IMG/VR virus record: IMGVR_UViG_3300001472_000063
Span: 1 to 35,172 of that record
DNA from: a virus
Direction: 5' to 3' (one strand)
Length of the DNA stretch: 35,172 nucleotides
Shown piece by piece: positions 23,004 to 30,421 of this stretch (positions are counted from its first letter, which is position 1; the number at the start of each line of letters is the position of its first letter). A program made the translations under genes and the position numbers. The notes beneath the pieces were generated by a model. It saw only the letters and a list, made by a program, of their open reading frames with translations, was not told where the DNA came from and ran no database searches.

Positions 23004-23395
23004 AACTTATGTACCCTTTTGCTTATAGTATCTATTAGACTACCTAAGCCATTACGTCTTTGTGCAGATAGCAATTCTTTTATGCCTAATTCTTCAAAGT
23101 CAGACTTTGTAAGTAACTTTGCGTCTGCAAGATCTAGTCCTGTAAAACAATCTGCTACAACACTGGTAATACCTTTTGTAATCATTGCATCACTATCATA
23201 GTATACACTAACAATTTGATCTTGTAAACCTACATCTACCCAAATTTGACTCATACAACCATTTACAAGGTTGTTGTCTGATCTTAGTTCTTTTGGTAAG
23301 CTACCTGGTCGCTTTGCCAAATCAATAAGATGCATTAATCTGTCTTCATCATCTAAGAAACTAAATTCCTCAGCATATTCTGTAATTTTACTCAT
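23000..23395 (-). CDS. SufE-like Fe-S/sulfur-acceptor protein
   Basis: The start is ATG 23395, overlapping the previous stop (TAATG). The earlier in-frame codon at 23401 is less likely. The 131-aa protein matches the SufE/CsdE fold: a helix with KRPGSLPKELR, then NLVNGCMSQIW with the sulfur-acceptor Cys47 in the VxGCxSQxW context, then a beta strand VSVYYDSDAMITKGI, and a C-terminal helix set. SufE accepts persulfide sulfur from the SufS desulfurase and stimulates Fe-S assembly. The phage copy sits in the uvsW operon; its partner would be a host desulfurase. Confidence 0.8.
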   Translation of the reverse strand: MSKITEYAEEFSFLDDEDRLMHLIDLAKRPGSLPKELRSDNNLVNGCMSQIWVDVGLQDQIVSVYYDSDAMITKGITSVVADCFTGLDLADAKLLTKSDFEELGIKELLSAQRRNGLGSLIDTISKRVHKL

Positions 23396-23895
23396 TACCA
23401 CATCACATTAATATCAAGTACTTCAGGAATCTTACTTGATTCTTTTACAAACAGACAACATAGTGGATTGGGTTCGTCTGATACTGGAACACATAATAGG
23501 TGTCCAAATTTAAGTTTAGGAGCATACCATTTAATATCTGTATATACATTTGTTATTTGAATATCAAGATATTCTGCTTTAAATCCATTGACTGGATTAA
23601 ATGCAAAAGCACTAAATCCTCTGTCGTTTAGACTCATTAGATTTAATACTTCAGGCTCTCCAACTTCACGATCACAGATAACTACACTCCAATCTAATGG
23701 AACACTAATTTGTTTGTCTCCAATTTGCACTACTGCGGCTGGACTATAAAAACTTTCCAGGAATACTAGTGGGACAAAATAATAGTCCACATTCTTTGGA
23801 TCACTGTAATCTAAGATTCCATAACGTAGATCATCTACTTGATCCGGTATCTCATCTAAATCATATATTTTATTTTCTACTGTTAATATTTTCAT
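23395..23895 (-). CDS. Hypothetical protein, 166 aa, beta-rich
   Basis: This acidic protein (MKILTVENKIYDLDEIPDQV) is dominated by beta strands, with several Asp/Glu and aromatic residues (YYFVPLVFLESFYSP, WYAPKLKFGHLLCVPV). A CC pair lies near the C-terminus (NPLCCLFV). No catalytic pattern or membrane segment is found. It overlaps uvsW by 4 bases (ATGA) and the SufE-like gene by 1 base, so it is co-translated with both. Unknown role. Confidence 0.65.
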   Translation of the reverse strand: MKILTVENKIYDLDEIPDQVDDLRYGILDYSDPKNVDYYFVPLVFLESFYSPAAVVQIGDKQISVPLDWSVVICDREVGEPEVLNLMSLNDRGFSAFAFNPVNGFKAEYLDIQITNVYTDIKWYAPKLKFGHLLCVPVSDEPNPLCCLFVKESSKIPEVLDINVMW

Positions 23896-25343
23896 TTGTA
23901 TCTAACTTTTTCTATTGTAAATGGGTAGTTGGCTTCTTTATAGAAGTTCTTTCTTTCTCTCAAATGTCTTTTTGAGAACTTAGCCGTGCTTGTTATATCC
24001 CATATCTGTACAAAGTCTTTGTCGTTGGCTCTACGAACGCCACGTCCAATACTCTGTATAACTCTTACAAAACTTTTACCCGGTTCAATTAGAACTAAGT
24101 TAAAGATTCTAGGGATATTAATACCTACGGCCGCCACACCATACGTTGCTACGAGGATTTGTTTATCCTCAGTATTAATTTCATCATAATGTTCTTTACG
24201 AGTAGCACTTTTCATACTACCACTAACAAAACTAGCACCTGGGATATTATCCACTATTAGGTTACCTGCTTTAATTCTATCAACTAATATAAGTGTGTTA
24301 CCACTCTCTCCTATAGATTCCAGCAACTTACTTATATATTCCATACGTTTTTTATCGCTGGTTAAATATGTTAGTTCGCTTTGATAGTTATTGTATTCAA
24401 CAGTTTCTTCTAACTGCATTACGTTCACATGACAGTTACTAAGTACGCCAGCTTCTTGTAGTGTTTCAGTAGCAAGTTTATTAACTACCTCACCTAGACA
24501 GGCTTTTAGTGCAATCTTTTCATGATCTGCTTTTGGAATAGTACCAGTTAATCCCCATCTCATAGGAATATGTGCAAAATCTTTTGTTAGTAGCTCTTTA
24601 AGTACTTCTGCTTTAGCCTGATGAACCTCATCTACTATAACACATGTTACATCTTCACTAAAGTCCTGTAGACTAAAGTCTGTCTTTGCATCACGAAATT
24701 GCTTCTTAATACTATTTAAACTCTGCCATGTACAGATAGTATGTGTTTTACCATATTCTTTCTTATCACCATAGTATACTCCAACATCTAAACCTAAGTT
24801 TTTATAGTCTGCATACGTCTGTGTTACTAGGTCTTTGTTAGGCACAATAACAATTGAACGCCCATACTCTTCTACCTTTGAACTAAGAGCGGCTGTGATA
24901 AGTGTTTTACCTGCTCCTGTGGCAATCTCCTGTAGACATTGTGGAGTTTCTAAGAACTTGTTTACAATCTCAATCTGATAATCACGAAGTGTTACTGGTT
25001 GCCCTTCCATGACATGACCTTCAGGCCAGCTCTTATGTTGGAATGTAGTCTCATCAACAATATCAAACTCTAACTTTATTTGTGATCTGTGATCTTCTAC
25101 ATTTACTTCATAACCATCTGCAATGATAATTGGAAGTATATCATCCAACAGATTACTGTATGTTACTCCACCAATAGTAAAGAAACTAATACAACCATCC
25201 CATCTGCCCAACTTATATGCTGGTACATGGTATGCATAGGGCATAAAGAACTTCAGCTTCTTCTCAATCTTCTTTCGAGTATCGAGATCTAAGCCTTCGA
25301 TCTTACAATTTACCTCATCTTTTAGGATTATTTTACAACTCAT
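23892..25343 (-). CDS. uvsW: UvsW-like superfamily 2 helicase
   Basis: This 483-aa helicase (from ATG 25343) has an N-terminal nucleic-acid-binding domain (about 1-110, KLGRWDGCISFF) and RecA-like domains. The motifs are Q-like LRDYQIEIV, Walker A ATGAGKT, DEVH, SAT-like LTGT and motif VI QSIGRGVRR. In T4, UvsW unwinds branched DNA and R-loops and helps switch from origin- to recombination-dependent replication. A GTG at 25358 is an alternative start, but the predicted transcription start of the strong promoter falls right at ATG 25343. This is the first gene of a seven-gene overlapping operon. Confidence 0.93.
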   Translation of the reverse strand: MSCKIILKDEVNCKIEGLDLDTRKKIEKKLKFFMPYAYHVPAYKLGRWDGCISFFTIGGVTYSNLLDDILPIIIADGYEVNVEDHRSQIKLEFDIVDETTFQHKSWPEGHVMEGQPVTLRDYQIEIVNKFLETPQCLQEIATGAGKTLITAALSSKVEEYGRSIVIVPNKDLVTQTYADYKNLGLDVGVYYGDKKEYGKTHTICTWQSLNSIKKQFRDAKTDFSLQDFSEDVTCVIVDEVHQAKAEVLKELLTKDFAHIPMRWGLTGTIPKADHEKIALKACLGEVVNKLATETLQEAGVLSNCHVNVMQLEETVEYNNYQSELTYLTSDKKRMEYISKLLESIGESGNTLILVDRIKAGNLIVDNIPGASFVSGSMKSATRKEHYDEINTEDKQILVATYGVAAVGINIPRIFNLVLIEPGKSFVRVIQSIGRGVRRANDKDFVQIWDITSTAKFSKRHLRERKNFYKEANYPFTIEKVRYK

Positions 25344-25349
25344 AATACT

Positions 25350-25377
25350 ATTATACACGATCTAGTTTGTTTGTCAA
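25350..25377 (-). promoter_or_regulatory. Consensus early promoter for the uvsW operon
   Basis: TTGACA (25377-25372) and TATAAT (25355-25350) are both perfect, 16 bases apart. The expected start is about 25343, the A of the uvsW ATG, so the transcript may be leaderless. It lies immediately after the terminator at 25381-25413. Confidence 0.85.
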
Positions 25378-25380
25378 GAT

Positions 25381-25413
25381 ATAAAAAGAGCCTGGCAAAT
25401 GAATGCCAGGCTC
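25381..25413 (-). terminator. Rho-independent terminator after the AAA+ ATPase gene
   Basis: A perfect 10-base stem, GAGCCTGGCA (25388-25397) and TGCCAGGCTC (25404-25413), with a 6-base loop is followed on the minus strand by five T residues (25387-25383). It lies 16 bases past the stop codon at 25430 and just before the uvsW promoter, insulating the two units. Confidence 0.92.
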
Positions 25414-25429
25414 ATAGTTGGGGGGTTTA

Positions 25430-26290
25430 TCACATCCTTCGCATACAAGTAACTTCAGCTACTGCTTGCCATTTCTCTGGCATTGCTTTACGAAGGTCTG
25501 CAATCTTGGTTACCATACGGAGTGAGATCTCTCTCATTTTATCCTTCTGGTCAATCATAAAGTTTACAACTTGATCCTCAGTTGCCTTGTCAAATTCGTA
25601 TTCATTAAGCATACCATCTTTAACAATCTGCTTACAACGTAGAACCTTTTCACGAGTTGTATCCATAGTTAAGTCTAAGTAGTGACAACGTGACATAATA
25701 GCATCCAAGTGGTCTTTAATTTTACCACGTACCTTATCAAACTTTAGGTTAGTAATAAAAATAACTGAACCCTTAAATTCAAAACAGTCTGGAATACCTT
25801 CACGTCTTAACAATGAACTATCTGTATTCCAATTAAGTTTACGTTTCTTACTGGAATCTAGTGCCGCCTTAAGTAGGTTAAGACTTGTCTCGTCATACAA
25901 TACTGTATCACAATCATCTAATACTAGTACATTGTTCTTGTCTGCATTTTGGTATAGTGTCTTATACAAGCCAATTGCACTACTGGCGCCTTTAACAACT
26001 TCAAAACGTAACTTGTTGCCTGCAATCTTATCGAACAAACTGTTCTTTTCTAATTGTGCTTCTACACCAAATGATTTACCTACGCCTGGAGGGCCTGTTA
26101 CTACCATACCTCTAACAACACCATCTATTGAGGCCTGTGTCATATCATCAAGTATCTCAAATCTTGTACGAAGTCTTTCAATAATCTGGTCATCTGTTTC
26201 GTTAGGATTATCAACTGCATCGTTAACTACACTAATAATAGAGTCCGCTTTTTTAGACTTGCGGTTAGTCTTAAGTGCCATTGTTCTCAA
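25430..26290 (-). CDS. AAA+ ATPase
   Basis: This AAA+ protein has Walker A GPPGVGKS (about 66-73, Lys72) and Walker B VLVLDDCD (about 121-128). A sensor-like IFITNLKFDK follows, then a helical lid with MREISLRMVTKIADL. It is about 286 aa if started at TTG 26290, which has AGGAG six bases upstream, or 283 aa from ATG 26281, which has better codon type but a 15-base spacing. It is not a clear clamp loader (no gp44-type SRC motif). It may remodel a protein or load a helicase, but the target is unknown. It has its own promoter and terminator, so it is a monocistronic early gene. Confidence 0.82.
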   Translation of the reverse strand: MRTMALKTNRKSKKADSIISVVNDAVDNPNETDDQIIERLRTRFEILDDMTQASIDGVVRGMVVTGPPGVGKSFGVEAQLEKNSLFDKIAGNKLRFEVVKGASSAIGLYKTLYQNADKNNVLVLDDCDTVLYDETSLNLLKAALDSSKKRKLNWNTDSSLLRREGIPDCFEFKGSVIFITNLKFDKVRGKIKDHLDAIMSRCHYLDLTMDTTREKVLRCKQIVKDGMLNEYEFDKATEDQVVNFMIDQKDKMREISLRMVTKIADLRKAMPEKWQAVAEVTCMRRM

Positions 26291-26330
26291 TTCAAACTCC
26301 TGTTTGTGTTTAATATCTAATTATATAAAG

Positions 26331-26359
26331 ATTATAACACCGATATGCCTTACTGTCAA
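26331..26359 (-). promoter_or_regulatory. Consensus early promoter for the AAA+ ATPase
   Basis: TTGACA (26359-26354) and TATAAT (26336-26331) are perfect matches with the ideal 17-base spacer. The leader is about 35-45 bases and contains AGGAG. Confidence 0.88.
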
Positions 26360-26360
26360 G

Positions 26361-26378
26361 AAAAGAGTTGACTCTTTT
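26361..26378 (-). terminator. Short hairpin, possible terminator, beside the AAA+ promoter
   Basis: AAAAGAGT-CA-ACTCTTTT is an 18-base near-perfect inverted repeat ending one base before the -35 box. On the minus strand the right arm ends TTTT, so it could terminate transcription from the 65-aa gene. It could also be an operator. Its AT-rich stem makes it weaker than the 25381 terminator. Confidence 0.5.
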
Positions 26379-26415
26379 ATTCAGCAATATCAAATGCTTA
26401 TAAATCTTTTGAAAT

Positions 26416-26613
26416 TTATTTTGTTTTAAGGACAAATTCCATACCACTCATATTAGCAATATATACGCCTGGCTTATATTTCTTAAAGTTTAATGGTATG
26501 CCTTGTAGTTCTGCACGAATGATATCGTGTGATTTACGGATAATAGTAACTTCAGCAGTCTTATCGTTATCTGTACATGTTACAGTCATAACCTCTGGTT
26601 CGTCCCATTTCAT
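26416..26613 (-). CDS. Small beta-rich hypothetical protein, 65 aa
   Basis: This 65-aa protein is mainly beta strands (EVMTVTCTDNDKTAEVTIIRK and YKPGVYIANMSGMEFVLK), with a single Cys and no motif. Its ATG overlaps the stop of the OB-like gene by one base (TAATG), so it is co-translated with it. Unknown function. Confidence 0.65.
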   Translation of the reverse strand: MKWDEPEVMTVTCTDNDKTAEVTIIRKSHDIIRAELQGIPLNFKKYKPGVYIANMSGMEFVLKTK

Positions 26614-27323
26614 TATTTTAGCTCTCCCATAATTTTAACACGATTTAACATTGTTTCTTTTGCTTTGGAATACTTACTATTCTCATGTTTGAGAACTGTT
26701 CCACGAATAGTAACAGTTTTACCGTTAATAATATCACTGATATCTGGCTGATCTCTCCACCAAAACTTAATAATATCTGTGTCATTATATACACTAGTGA
26801 TCATGTATACACCTGATGTTTGAATAAACTTTACATCAATAATCTCTACTGAAAGATCATAACGTGTACGGACATCACCAAAGTAATCACTTTTAAAACG
26901 TAACTCTTCAATTTTATCTGTAATAGTTTGTCTTACTTTGTCAATAACATTCATATGAGGAATACTGGCAATAACTGCAACAGTAAAGTTAGTAAGATCA
27001 TTAGTGAACGCCTCACTTACACTGGTTTCAAAGCGAGTTAAACTACCTTGTAGTTTTTTCAACATAAATTTACCACTGAACTTGTCCATGATAACTTGTG
27101 CTTCTTGCATATCTTCTGGGGAAGGGCGGGTGTTATCAGCGATTAGATCAAGAATAAGCGATTTGTTATCCTTGACTTCGGTTGATTTCTCACCTGTATT
27201 TGGGTCTACTTTAATATACCCATCGCCACTACGAACGAAGCCCTGTGCATTGTAGGTTTGTACTCCTAGAGCAAGTACTTCTTGTGGATTGTATCCGCTG
27301 ATAATTTTAGATTTTTTAGCCAT
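26613..27323 (-). CDS. Hypothetical early protein with possible OB-like C-terminus, 236 aa
   Basis: The start is ATG 27323 with AGGA eight bases upstream; the GTG at 27329 overlaps the ribosome site region. Residues 1-60 include SGDGYIKVDPNTGEKSTEV, and 75-150 are helical. The C-terminal part (IIKFWWRDQPD, then GKTVTIRGTVLKHE and ETMLNRVKI) has the strand spacing of an OB fold such as is found in ssDNA-binding and replication proteins. It lies between uvsY and the AAA+ gene behind its own promoter. A single-stranded DNA contact role is inference. Confidence 0.65.
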   Translation of the reverse strand: MAKKSKIISGYNPQEVLALGVQTYNAQGFVRSGDGYIKVDPNTGEKSTEVKDNKSLILDLIADNTRPSPEDMQEAQVIMDKFSGKFMLKKLQGSLTRFETSVSEAFTNDLTNFTVAVIASIPHMNVIDKVRQTITDKIEELRFKSDYFGDVRTRYDLSVEIIDVKFIQTSGVYMITSVYNDTDIIKFWWRDQPDISDIINGKTVTIRGTVLKHENSKYSKAKETMLNRVKIMGELK

Positions 27324-27360
27324 TTTCACTGTCCTATTAGCTTGTTTGTCCTATATTACT

Positions 27361-27388
27361 ATAATAGCACAATTAGCCAGTGTGTCAA
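27361..27388 (-). promoter_or_regulatory. Early-type promoter for the 236-aa gene
   Basis: TTGACA (27388-27383) and TATTAT (27366-27361) are 16 bases apart, predicting a 30-base leader that contains AGGA. Confidence 0.65.
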
Positions 27389-27396
27389 GTGTTTTT

Positions 27397-27855
27397 TTAT
27401 AAAGAAATATCCTCTAGTCCCGCCGCCCTAAGTTTAACGATATTATTAATCTGGAACTGTTTTGCCTCCAGAGCTTTAATAACACCGATAAACCTATTGC
27501 GAACTAGACTGAAATCGTTGATGAGGTATTGAAGCGATATTACGTCCTCTTCTCCATCAACGAATTTTTCTGCGTCTCTAGAACTGAGTGCCCTATTATA
27601 AGACTCTAGAAACTTACGGAAAATTTTACTGCGAGTTTTTCGCATTTCAGTATTGAGGTATTCGAGTATAGCTTCTACTTCTTGAAGTTGGTTAAAACGG
27701 TGCTCAACGATACCAGGCATGTCACGGCTCTGTTTTTCGAGGTTACCTTTCATTCCACATTCATACTTCGCTTCATCTATTTCTTTCTCAAAATGTGATA
27801 TCGCTTCCACGATATCACTCATATTTGACGTTACTCGTCTATACCATTTACTCAT
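27397..27855 (-). CDS. uvsY: UvsY-like recombination mediator
   Basis: This 152-aa helical protein is close in size to T4 UvsY (137 aa) and has a charged N-terminal half (EKEIDEAKYECGMKGNLEKQ). The conserved-looking C-terminal block KFLESYNRALSSRDAEKFV then VRNRFIGVIKALEAKQFQI ends NNIVKLRAAGLED. UvsY loads UvsX on gp32-coated single-stranded DNA. The order gp32-uvsX-acidic protein-this gene supports the call more than sequence alone does. Confidence 0.75.
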   Translation of the reverse strand: MSKWYRRVTSNMSDIVEAISHFEKEIDEAKYECGMKGNLEKQSRDMPGIVEHRFNQLQEVEAILEYLNTEMRKTRSKIFRKFLESYNRALSSRDAEKFVDGEEDVISLQYLINDFSLVRNRFIGVIKALEAKQFQINNIVKLRAAGLEDISL

Positions 27856-27860
27856 GAGAT

Positions 27861-28130
27861 TTATTCATCCCATTCTGTATCGAATTCTTCATCCAGCCAT
27901 TCGTCTTCAGGTTCACTTTCATCCTCTTCCAAAACAGTATCAACTGCTTTATCCAAGTATTCATCATGTTCTCCTATTTCAACTGCATTAGACTTTACGT
28001 CGAATCCATAATCTACAAGTTTATATACAAAGGTTTCTGCATAATCCATTTTAGCCTTATCAGCCATAAACGAATATCCTACGTCATATAGTTGTAAAAT
28101 AAACTCTAGGTCACTGTCATTAAGATTCAT
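27861..28130 (-). CDS. Very acidic hypothetical protein, 89 aa
   Basis: It overlaps the 3' end of uvsX by 11 bases and precedes the uvsY-like gene by 5. Residues 1-45 are helical; the second half is dominated by Asp and Glu (EEDESEPEDEWLDEEFDTEWDE, shortened here: EEDESEPEDEWLDEE), a DNA-mimic-like charge pattern. It may modulate UvsX/UvsY or be a DNA-mimic, but no family is recognised. Confidence 0.6.
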   Translation of the reverse strand: MNLNDSDLEFILQLYDVGYSFMADKAKMDYAETFVYKLVDYGFDVKSNAVEIGEHDEYLDKAVDTVLEEDESEPEDEWLDEEFDTEWDE

Positions 28131-29229
28131 CTACTTCTACCTCTTCAACCATTATATCAGGAACCTCATCAGGATTTGCATCCTGCACTTCTTCTGGTAA
28201 TGAACCAAACTCCATCATAACCTTATCTAATGCACCATCTTTGTTTGCATTCCAAGGTTTACGGAACATTTTAACTACTTCACCAGTAACTGGACTAATA
28301 TATTCTAGACTATTACCACTTTTCTTTAGAATATCTTTTGCTTCAAAGAATTCAGTTAGTCCACTATATGGGCTCATACCAGTTTCATAAGGTATTTCAA
28401 CTTGTACACTTTCAAAAGGTTTAGCATAACGAGTCTTCATTACCTTACATGCAGCTCTAATACCATTTACTGTAGTAGTCTTATTACCATCTGCGTCTAC
28501 TTTTAATTTAAGTTTTCGCATTGCAATAACGATACTACTTGCATAGATAAAGCCTTGTCCACCACTAATCTTATCATCTGGATCAAACATGTCCTGTGAT
28601 GCATAAGTGTGGTTAGTTGCTAATAGCCCAACGTTATATTCGCCAAACATATTAACTGTGTTACGAACTAATGATGTTAGTGCTTTAGGTTTTCTACCCA
28701 TATCACCTTTCATATCACCCTTTTGGAACTGATCAACATCTGTAGGTGTCAATAGCATACCAAGGGAATCCACTACAAACAATACTTTAGGACGTTCTTC
28801 GCTTTCTTTATCTGCATATTCCAGCTTATAGTCCTTCATAAAGTCTGATACTGTCTTAGCAACATCATCAATCATACTCATGTTTAGTTTGAGAAGTTTA
28901 TCTTCTCCTGTGTCGACGTCTAATGCATGTAACCATGCTTCGTCGAGTGCATTCTCACTATCAATTAAGATAACAAATATGCCTTGTTCTTGTGCCGCTT
29001 TAACAATATTGCCTGCGGCTATGTAGCTTTTTCCTGCTCCTGATTCACCAGCCAGTACAGTAACTTTACCTAGTGGAATACCTTTTTCAAAGTCTCCACT
29101 AATTAATTTATTAAGGGTAAAATTTCCTGTAGAGATCCAAGTGTCGGGATCGTTAAACCCAACACTCAAACCTGGAACTGCCTTGGTGATACTTTTGCGG
29201 AATTTACTTACGTCAAAAGGTCTAGCCAT
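28120..29229 (-). CDS. uvsX: UvsX, RecA-like recombinase
   Basis: This 369-aa RecA-fold protein has Walker A GESGAGKS (61-68, Lys67), a Walker B VLFVVDSLG, an L2-like FMFDPDDKISGGQG region and an acidic C-terminus (DIMVEEVEVDES). UvsX forms filaments on single-stranded DNA and drives strand exchange with UvsY and gp32. AGGAG lies eight bases before ATG 29229, 11 bases after the gp32 stop, so it is likely co-expressed with gp32. Confidence 0.94.
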   Translation of the reverse strand: MARPFDVSKFRKSITKAVPGLSVGFNDPDTWISTGNFTLNKLISGDFEKGIPLGKVTVLAGESGAGKSYIAAGNIVKAAQEQGIFVILIDSENALDEAWLHALDVDTGEDKLLKLNMSMIDDVAKTVSDFMKDYKLEYADKESEERPKVLFVVDSLGMLLTPTDVDQFQKGDMKGDMGRKPKALTSLVRNTVNMFGEYNVGLLATNHTYASQDMFDPDDKISGGQGFIYASSIVIAMRKLKLKVDADGNKTTTVNGIRAACKVMKTRYAKPFESVQVEIPYETGMSPYSGLTEFFEAKDILKKSGNSLEYISPVTGEVVKMFRKPWNANKDGALDKVMMEFGSLPEEVQDANPDEVPDIMVEEVEVDES

Positions 29230-29240
29230 TTTTACTGCTC

Positions 29241-30278
29241 CTAATTTTCTTTACGTTGACGAATCATTGCTAAGATGTCCGCCGCACTAGTTGATGCATC
29301 GTCAGTCTTTGCAGGTGCTGTCGTTACAGTTGCACCCATCTCTTCAGGTGTTGCCACAGGCGCTGGTTGCATTACTGCTTCTTGAACAGGTGCTACTGGA
29401 GCCGGTGCCACTGGAGGTACTACTGGAGCCGGTGCTATTGCAGGTGCCGGAGTTGAGGAAGTATTTGCATTACGATTGCCTGGCGCCTCTACACCATATG
29501 GACGATAATAATCGGCAAATCTAGCAGGATCATATAACTGACCATCTACACTTGCTTCAAACATCTCAAATATAATACCAACCTCTTCTGGACTTGGCTT
29601 CTTAGGAAGGAAGTCATTGAGATTAAACAACCCATTATTTGCAATTGCATCACGTTCCACTTGATCTAATGAACGCTCTCTACGAGCCCAATTAGATGTT
29701 GAGTAATCAGCATACTGGCCTTTAGTAGACTTCTGTACTCTAAAGTCTGTGCCTGCCTCATAATCAGTTGGAATTTCTGGGAAGTCTGGATCCATCAAAG
29801 CCTGACTTATAATCTTAAAGATTTGTGGGCTTATAACGAATCTACGGATTGGATTTTCAGGAACCGTATCTTCCTGTAGTTCGCTCTGTGTTACAAAGCC
29901 TTGGAAGATATAACTTCTCTTCTTCCAATACTTCCTAGCCATGTCTTCCATTGTACCATCCTTAAACCAAGGACGTATTTCTGCATGTACTGGGCAACTA
30001 TCTCCCCACATTTCAACACAAGGAACTTGTACTGTAACAGGTTTGTGTTCATCACCACCTACTACACCAGGGAATTCCATACGAATCATTTGACGTTCTT
30101 TCCAAAAGAACGTATTAGTTTCGTCTAAGTCTGGGAGGAAACGCAATGTTGCGGAAGTGCCTTCTGGAATATTCCAGTGAGCGAAAATGGCGTTATCGCC
30201 ACCACCTGAGGAACGTGTTCCTGAGGATTTTGTTTCTTGTGCAAGTAATTTCGCACGAATTTCTGCCAAAGATGCCAT
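29241..30278 (-). CDS. 32: Single-stranded DNA-binding protein (T4 gp32-like)
   Basis: This 345-aa protein has a basic N-terminal cooperativity segment (SLAEIRAKLLAQETKSSG) and a DNA-binding core in which His78, Cys87, Cys95 and His98 (VPCVEMWGDSCPVHAE) are candidate zinc ligands like those of T4 gp32. A Pro/Ala/Val-rich linker (about 265-320) precedes a C-terminal helix ending DILAMIRQRKEN. The tail is less acidic than in T4. It coats single-stranded DNA and coordinates replication and recombination. The mRNA has an unusually long leader (30279-30367) and a palindrome over its promoter. Confidence 0.9.
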   Translation of the reverse strand: MASLAEIRAKLLAQETKSSGTRSSGGGDNAIFAHWNIPEGTSATLRFLPDLDETNTFFWKERQMIRMEFPGVVGGDEHKPVTVQVPCVEMWGDSCPVHAEIRPWFKDGTMEDMARKYWKKRSYIFQGFVTQSELQEDTVPENPIRRFVISPQIFKIISQALMDPDFPEIPTDYEAGTDFRVQKSTKGQYADYSTSNWARRERSLDQVERDAIANNGLFNLNDFLPKKPSPEEVGIIFEMFEASVDGQLYDPARFADYYRPYGVEAPGNRNANTSSTPAPAIAPAPVVPPVAPAPVAPVQEAVMQPAPVATPEEMGATVTTAPAKTDDASTSAADILAMIRQRKEN

Positions 30279-30367
30279 GATATTCTCCTATATTAGCCTT
30301 TGTTAGTAGCGATACTATTGTGTATCACTTTGTTAATGTAGCTCTTAACTACGTTTGCCTTTATTAG
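30279..30367 (-). promoter_or_regulatory. Long gp32 leader with repeats and hairpins (candidate autoregulatory site)
   Basis: About 90 bases separate the predicted start from ATG 30278. The leader carries AAAGGCTAATA at both ends (complements of 30291-30301 and 30362-30372), hairpin-forming GTAG..CTAC and GATAC..GTATC, and GGAG six bases from the ATG. In T4, gp32 represses its own translation by binding a structured leader; here the same is inferred from position only. Confidence 0.5.
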
Positions 30368-30374
30368 CCTTTAC

Positions 30375-30403
30375 AGTATAGCGTTTATAGTACTTACTGT
30401 CAA
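30375..30403 (-). promoter_or_regulatory. Early promoter of gp32 with overlapping palindrome
   Basis: TTGACA (30403-30398) and TATACT (30380-30375) are 17 bases apart. A perfect 7-base inverted repeat AGTACTT-N6-AAGTACT (30389-30408) spans the -35 box, suggesting an operator or a roadblock hairpin. Confidence 0.75.
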
Positions 30404-30421
30404 GTACTTTTTTGAACTATT

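Noticed and set aside
25932-26429. 165-codon plus-strand frame crossing the AAA+ promoter region
   Set aside because: It runs antisense through Walker motifs and a promoter/hairpin; no ribosome site.
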